A stretch of 7,415 nt of DNA. Source: Acidicaldus organivorans (GTDB lineage: Bacteria; Pseudomonadota; Alphaproteobacteria; Acetobacterales; Acetobacteraceae). Below the pieces are notes generated by a model. The model was not told the DNA's origin. It saw only the letters and a list, made by a program, of their open reading frames with translations, and searched no databases. Shown here one piece after another: positions 6,233 through 7,415 of this stretch (the first letter of the stretch is position 1; the number at the start of each line of letters is the position of its first letter). Position numbers and translations under genes: made by a program. Where the stretch lies: positions 3,225 to 10,639 of the forward strand of contig KN174092.1 in assembly GCA_000759655.1 (NCBI GenBank), written 5' to 3'.

Positions 6233-7284
6233 GGAGCGGGCCAGCGGGCGGGACGAAGGATGCGGATCTTCTCCTCATCTGCCGCCGCCGGCACGATCTC
6301 GCCGATTTCGAAGGCCCGCTCGCCAAGCTCGTGGAGACGGTGGAGGACGGTGATCGGATCGTCGGTCAGCACCACCATGCCGATGCCGCAATTGAAGACG
6401 CGGAGCATCTCCTCGGGGGCGACACGGCCCTCCTCGGCGAGCCAGCGGAAGACGGGCGGAACCGGCCACAGCGCCGCGTCGAGCTCGGCGCGGAACCCCG
6501 TGCCGATTACCCGCGGCAGATTGCCGGGAAGCCCGCCCCCGGTGATGTGGGCCGCGGCCTTGATCAGCCCGGCGCGATGGAGCTCGAGCACCGGCTTGAC
6601 GTAGAGGCGGGTGGGGATGAGCAGCGCCTCGGCCAGCGACGTCTCGGGGGCGAAGGGGGCGGGGGCGTCGAGCGCGGCGCCGCTTTCGGCGAGGATGCGG
6701 CGGACCAGCGAAAATCCGTTCGAATGCACCCCATCCGCGGCGATGCCGATCACCGCCTCTCCGCCGGTGAGAGGCTTGGGCAGAAGCGTGCCCCGCTCCG
6801 CCGCCCCTACCGCGAATCCGGCGAGATCGTAATCCTCGGCCCCATAAAGGCCGGGCATTTCGGCGGTCTCGCCCCCGATCAGCGCCGCGCCCGCAAGACG
6901 GCAGGCCTCCGCAATCCCGGCCAGCACCTCGCGCGCCTCCTCGGCGCGTAGGCGGCCGGTTGCGTAATAGTCGAGGAAGAAGAGCGGCTCGGCCCCCTGC
7001 ACGACGAGATCGTTGACGCACATGGCGACGAGATCGACGCCCACGGCGCGGTGGGCGCCCGCGGCGATGGCGAGTTTGAGCTTGGTGCCCACCCCGTCGG
7101 TGGTGGCGACCAGCACCGGATCCTTGAACCCGGCGGCGCGGAGGTCGAAGAGGGCGCCGAAGCCCCCGAGCCCCCCCATCACGCCCGGGCGGTCGGTGGC
7201 GCGGGCGAGCGGTTTGATCGCCTCGACGAAGGCCTCGCCCGCATCGATATCGACGCCGGCATCACGGTAGGAGAGAGAGGGCAT
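6229..7284 (-). CDS. purM: Phosphoribosylformylglycinamidine cyclo-ligase (AIR synthetase)
   Basis: PurM closes the imidazole ring of FGAM with ATP to give AIR, the fifth step of de novo purine synthesis. The protein has 351 residues (E. coli 345). The N-terminal [12 protein letters not shown] (5-16) is the family hallmark. It is followed by [12 protein letters not shown], the ATP/metal loop [13 protein letters not shown] (60-72), [20 protein letters not shown] (84-103), [11 protein letters not shown] (137-147), [10 protein letters not shown] and [16 protein letters not shown] 7284 is preferred over in-frame starts up to 7404. It has GAGGTG (7289-7294) four bases upstream and gives the family N-terminus at once, while the upstream codons are unconserved and cover the promoter candidate. 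purN follows with a 4-base overlap. Confidence 0.97.
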   Translation of the reverse strand: MPSLSYRDAGVDIDAGEAFVEAIKPLARATDRPGVMGGLGGFGALFDLRAAGFKDPVLVATTDGVGTKLKLAIAAGAHRAVGVDLVAMCVNDLVVQGAEPLFFLDYYATGRLRAEEAREVLAGIAEACRLAGAALIGGETAEMPGLYGAEDYDLAGFAVGAAERGTLLPKPLTGGEAVIGIAADGVHSNGFSLVRRILAESGAALDAPAPFAPETSLAEALLIPTRLYVKPVLELHRAGLIKAAAHITGGGLPGNLPRVIGTGFRAELDAALWPVPPVFRWLAEEGRVAPEEMLRVFNCGIGMVVLTDDPITVLHRLHELGERAFEIGEIVPAAADEEKIRILRPARWPAP

Positions 7285-7288
7285 GGCA

Positions 7289-7294
7289 CACCTC
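7289..7294 (-). promoter_or_regulatory. Ribosome binding site of purM
   Basis: Read on the minus strand, GAGGTG lies four bases before ATG 7284 (GAGG itself six bases before). It supports this start over the longer upstream reading. Confidence 0.6.
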
Positions 7295-7345
7295 GGCGCG
7301 GGAGTGGGGATAGACGCCTCACGGTAGGGCAACGTTGCGCCGGGG

Positions 7346-7374
7346 GGTATAGCGCGGGCTGGCGAGATCGGCAA
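7346..7374 (-). promoter_or_regulatory. Sigma70-like promoter candidate for purM-purN
   Basis: On the minus strand, TTGCCG (7369-7374) and TATACC (7346-7351) are separated by exactly 17 bases. Each matches four of six consensus bases, including TTG and TATA. Transcription would start near 7339, giving a leader of about 55 bases before purM. It lies between the divergent start candidates of purM and the plus-strand gene at 7385. The match was found by eye and is unscored. Confidence 0.5.
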
Positions 7375-7384
7375 AACTCCCGCC

Positions 7385-7415
7385 ATGGCCGCCCCCGACC
7401 CCAAGCCCCCCGGCC
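7385..7415 (+). CDS. Possible start of a divergent gene, truncated by window edge
   Basis: ATG GCC GCC CCC GAC CCC AAG CCC ([10 protein letters not shown]...) is open to the window end. A Pro/Ala-rich start like this is common in GC-rich alphaproteobacteria, and a gene divergent from purM is a frequent arrangement. There is no obvious ribosome site and only ten codons are visible, so the product cannot be named. The reverse complement of the same GCCATGGC also holds an ATG, which is just the palindrome. Confidence 0.3.
   Translation, partial: MAAPDPKPPG

Noticed and set aside
5882..6604. 240-codon plus-strand frame across purN and purM
   Set aside because: It crosses two conserved minus-strand genes and its sequence has the Gly/Asp/Glu then Ser/Arg character of antisense reading.
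7285..7404. 40-codon N-terminal extension of purM
   Set aside because: Family members start near the SYRDAG motif. ATG 7284 has a good ribosome site, and the extension would cover the predicted promoter.
1..7415. CRISPR arrays, insertion sequences, tRNA genes, toxin-antitoxin or defence genes
   Set aside because: No regular repeats, transposase motifs, tRNA-like sequence or such proteins were seen on either strand. Every long gene belongs to a known core family.

Overview
This window is about 7.4 kb of GC-rich DNA (roughly 70% GC by eye). It looks like ordinary chromosomal core sequence from a flagellated alphaproteobacterium. The best guess is a Rhodospirillales/Acetobacteraceae-like organism. 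The reasons are the high GC, a dnaB-alr-ABC permease-ABC ATPase gene order, and a 50-residue subunit IV of an aa3-type cytochrome oxidase, which is typical of that class. The taxonomic call is inference from gene order and protein style; no rRNA is present.

Layout. (1) 1-855, plus strand: the 3' three-quarters of flhB, the flagellar export switch protein, cut by the window edge. (2) 856-1133: a 278-base spacer whose core (about 881-1066) is only about 37% GC by hand count. It holds a weak terminator-like hairpin, a repeated nonamer, a doubtful 47-codon ORF and a possible extended -10 promoter for the next operon. (3) 1134-5307, plus strand: a tightly packed run of dnaB (replicative helicase), alr (alanine racemase), mlaE and mlaF (permease and ATPase of a phospholipid-trafficking ABC system). 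The junctions are a 17-base overlap, a 5-base gap and a 1-base gap, so this is almost surely one operon. (4) 5308-5373: a short convergent spacer with a GC-rich hairpin. (5) 5374-7284, minus strand: purM and purN (a 4-base ATGA overlap), followed by a tiny oxidase subunit IV gene. A well-spaced sigma70-like promoter for purM lies at 7346-7374. (6) 7385-7415: the possible first codons of a divergent plus-strand gene, cut by the window edge.

How the genes relate. The plus-strand operon joins chromosome replication (DnaB) to envelope building: D-Ala for peptidoglycan from Alr, and glycerophospholipid transport between membranes from MlaE and MlaF. The minus-strand operon encodes the third and fifth steps of de novo purine synthesis (PurN and PurM), with a small respiratory subunit at its end. 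I see no mobile element, CRISPR array, tRNA, rRNA, toxin-antitoxin or defence gene, and nothing that amounts to a new system. The points most worth a second look are the AT-rich island before dnaB, the mlaEF pair without mlaD, the Lys-to-His change in the alanine racemase, and the small oxidase gene next to purN.
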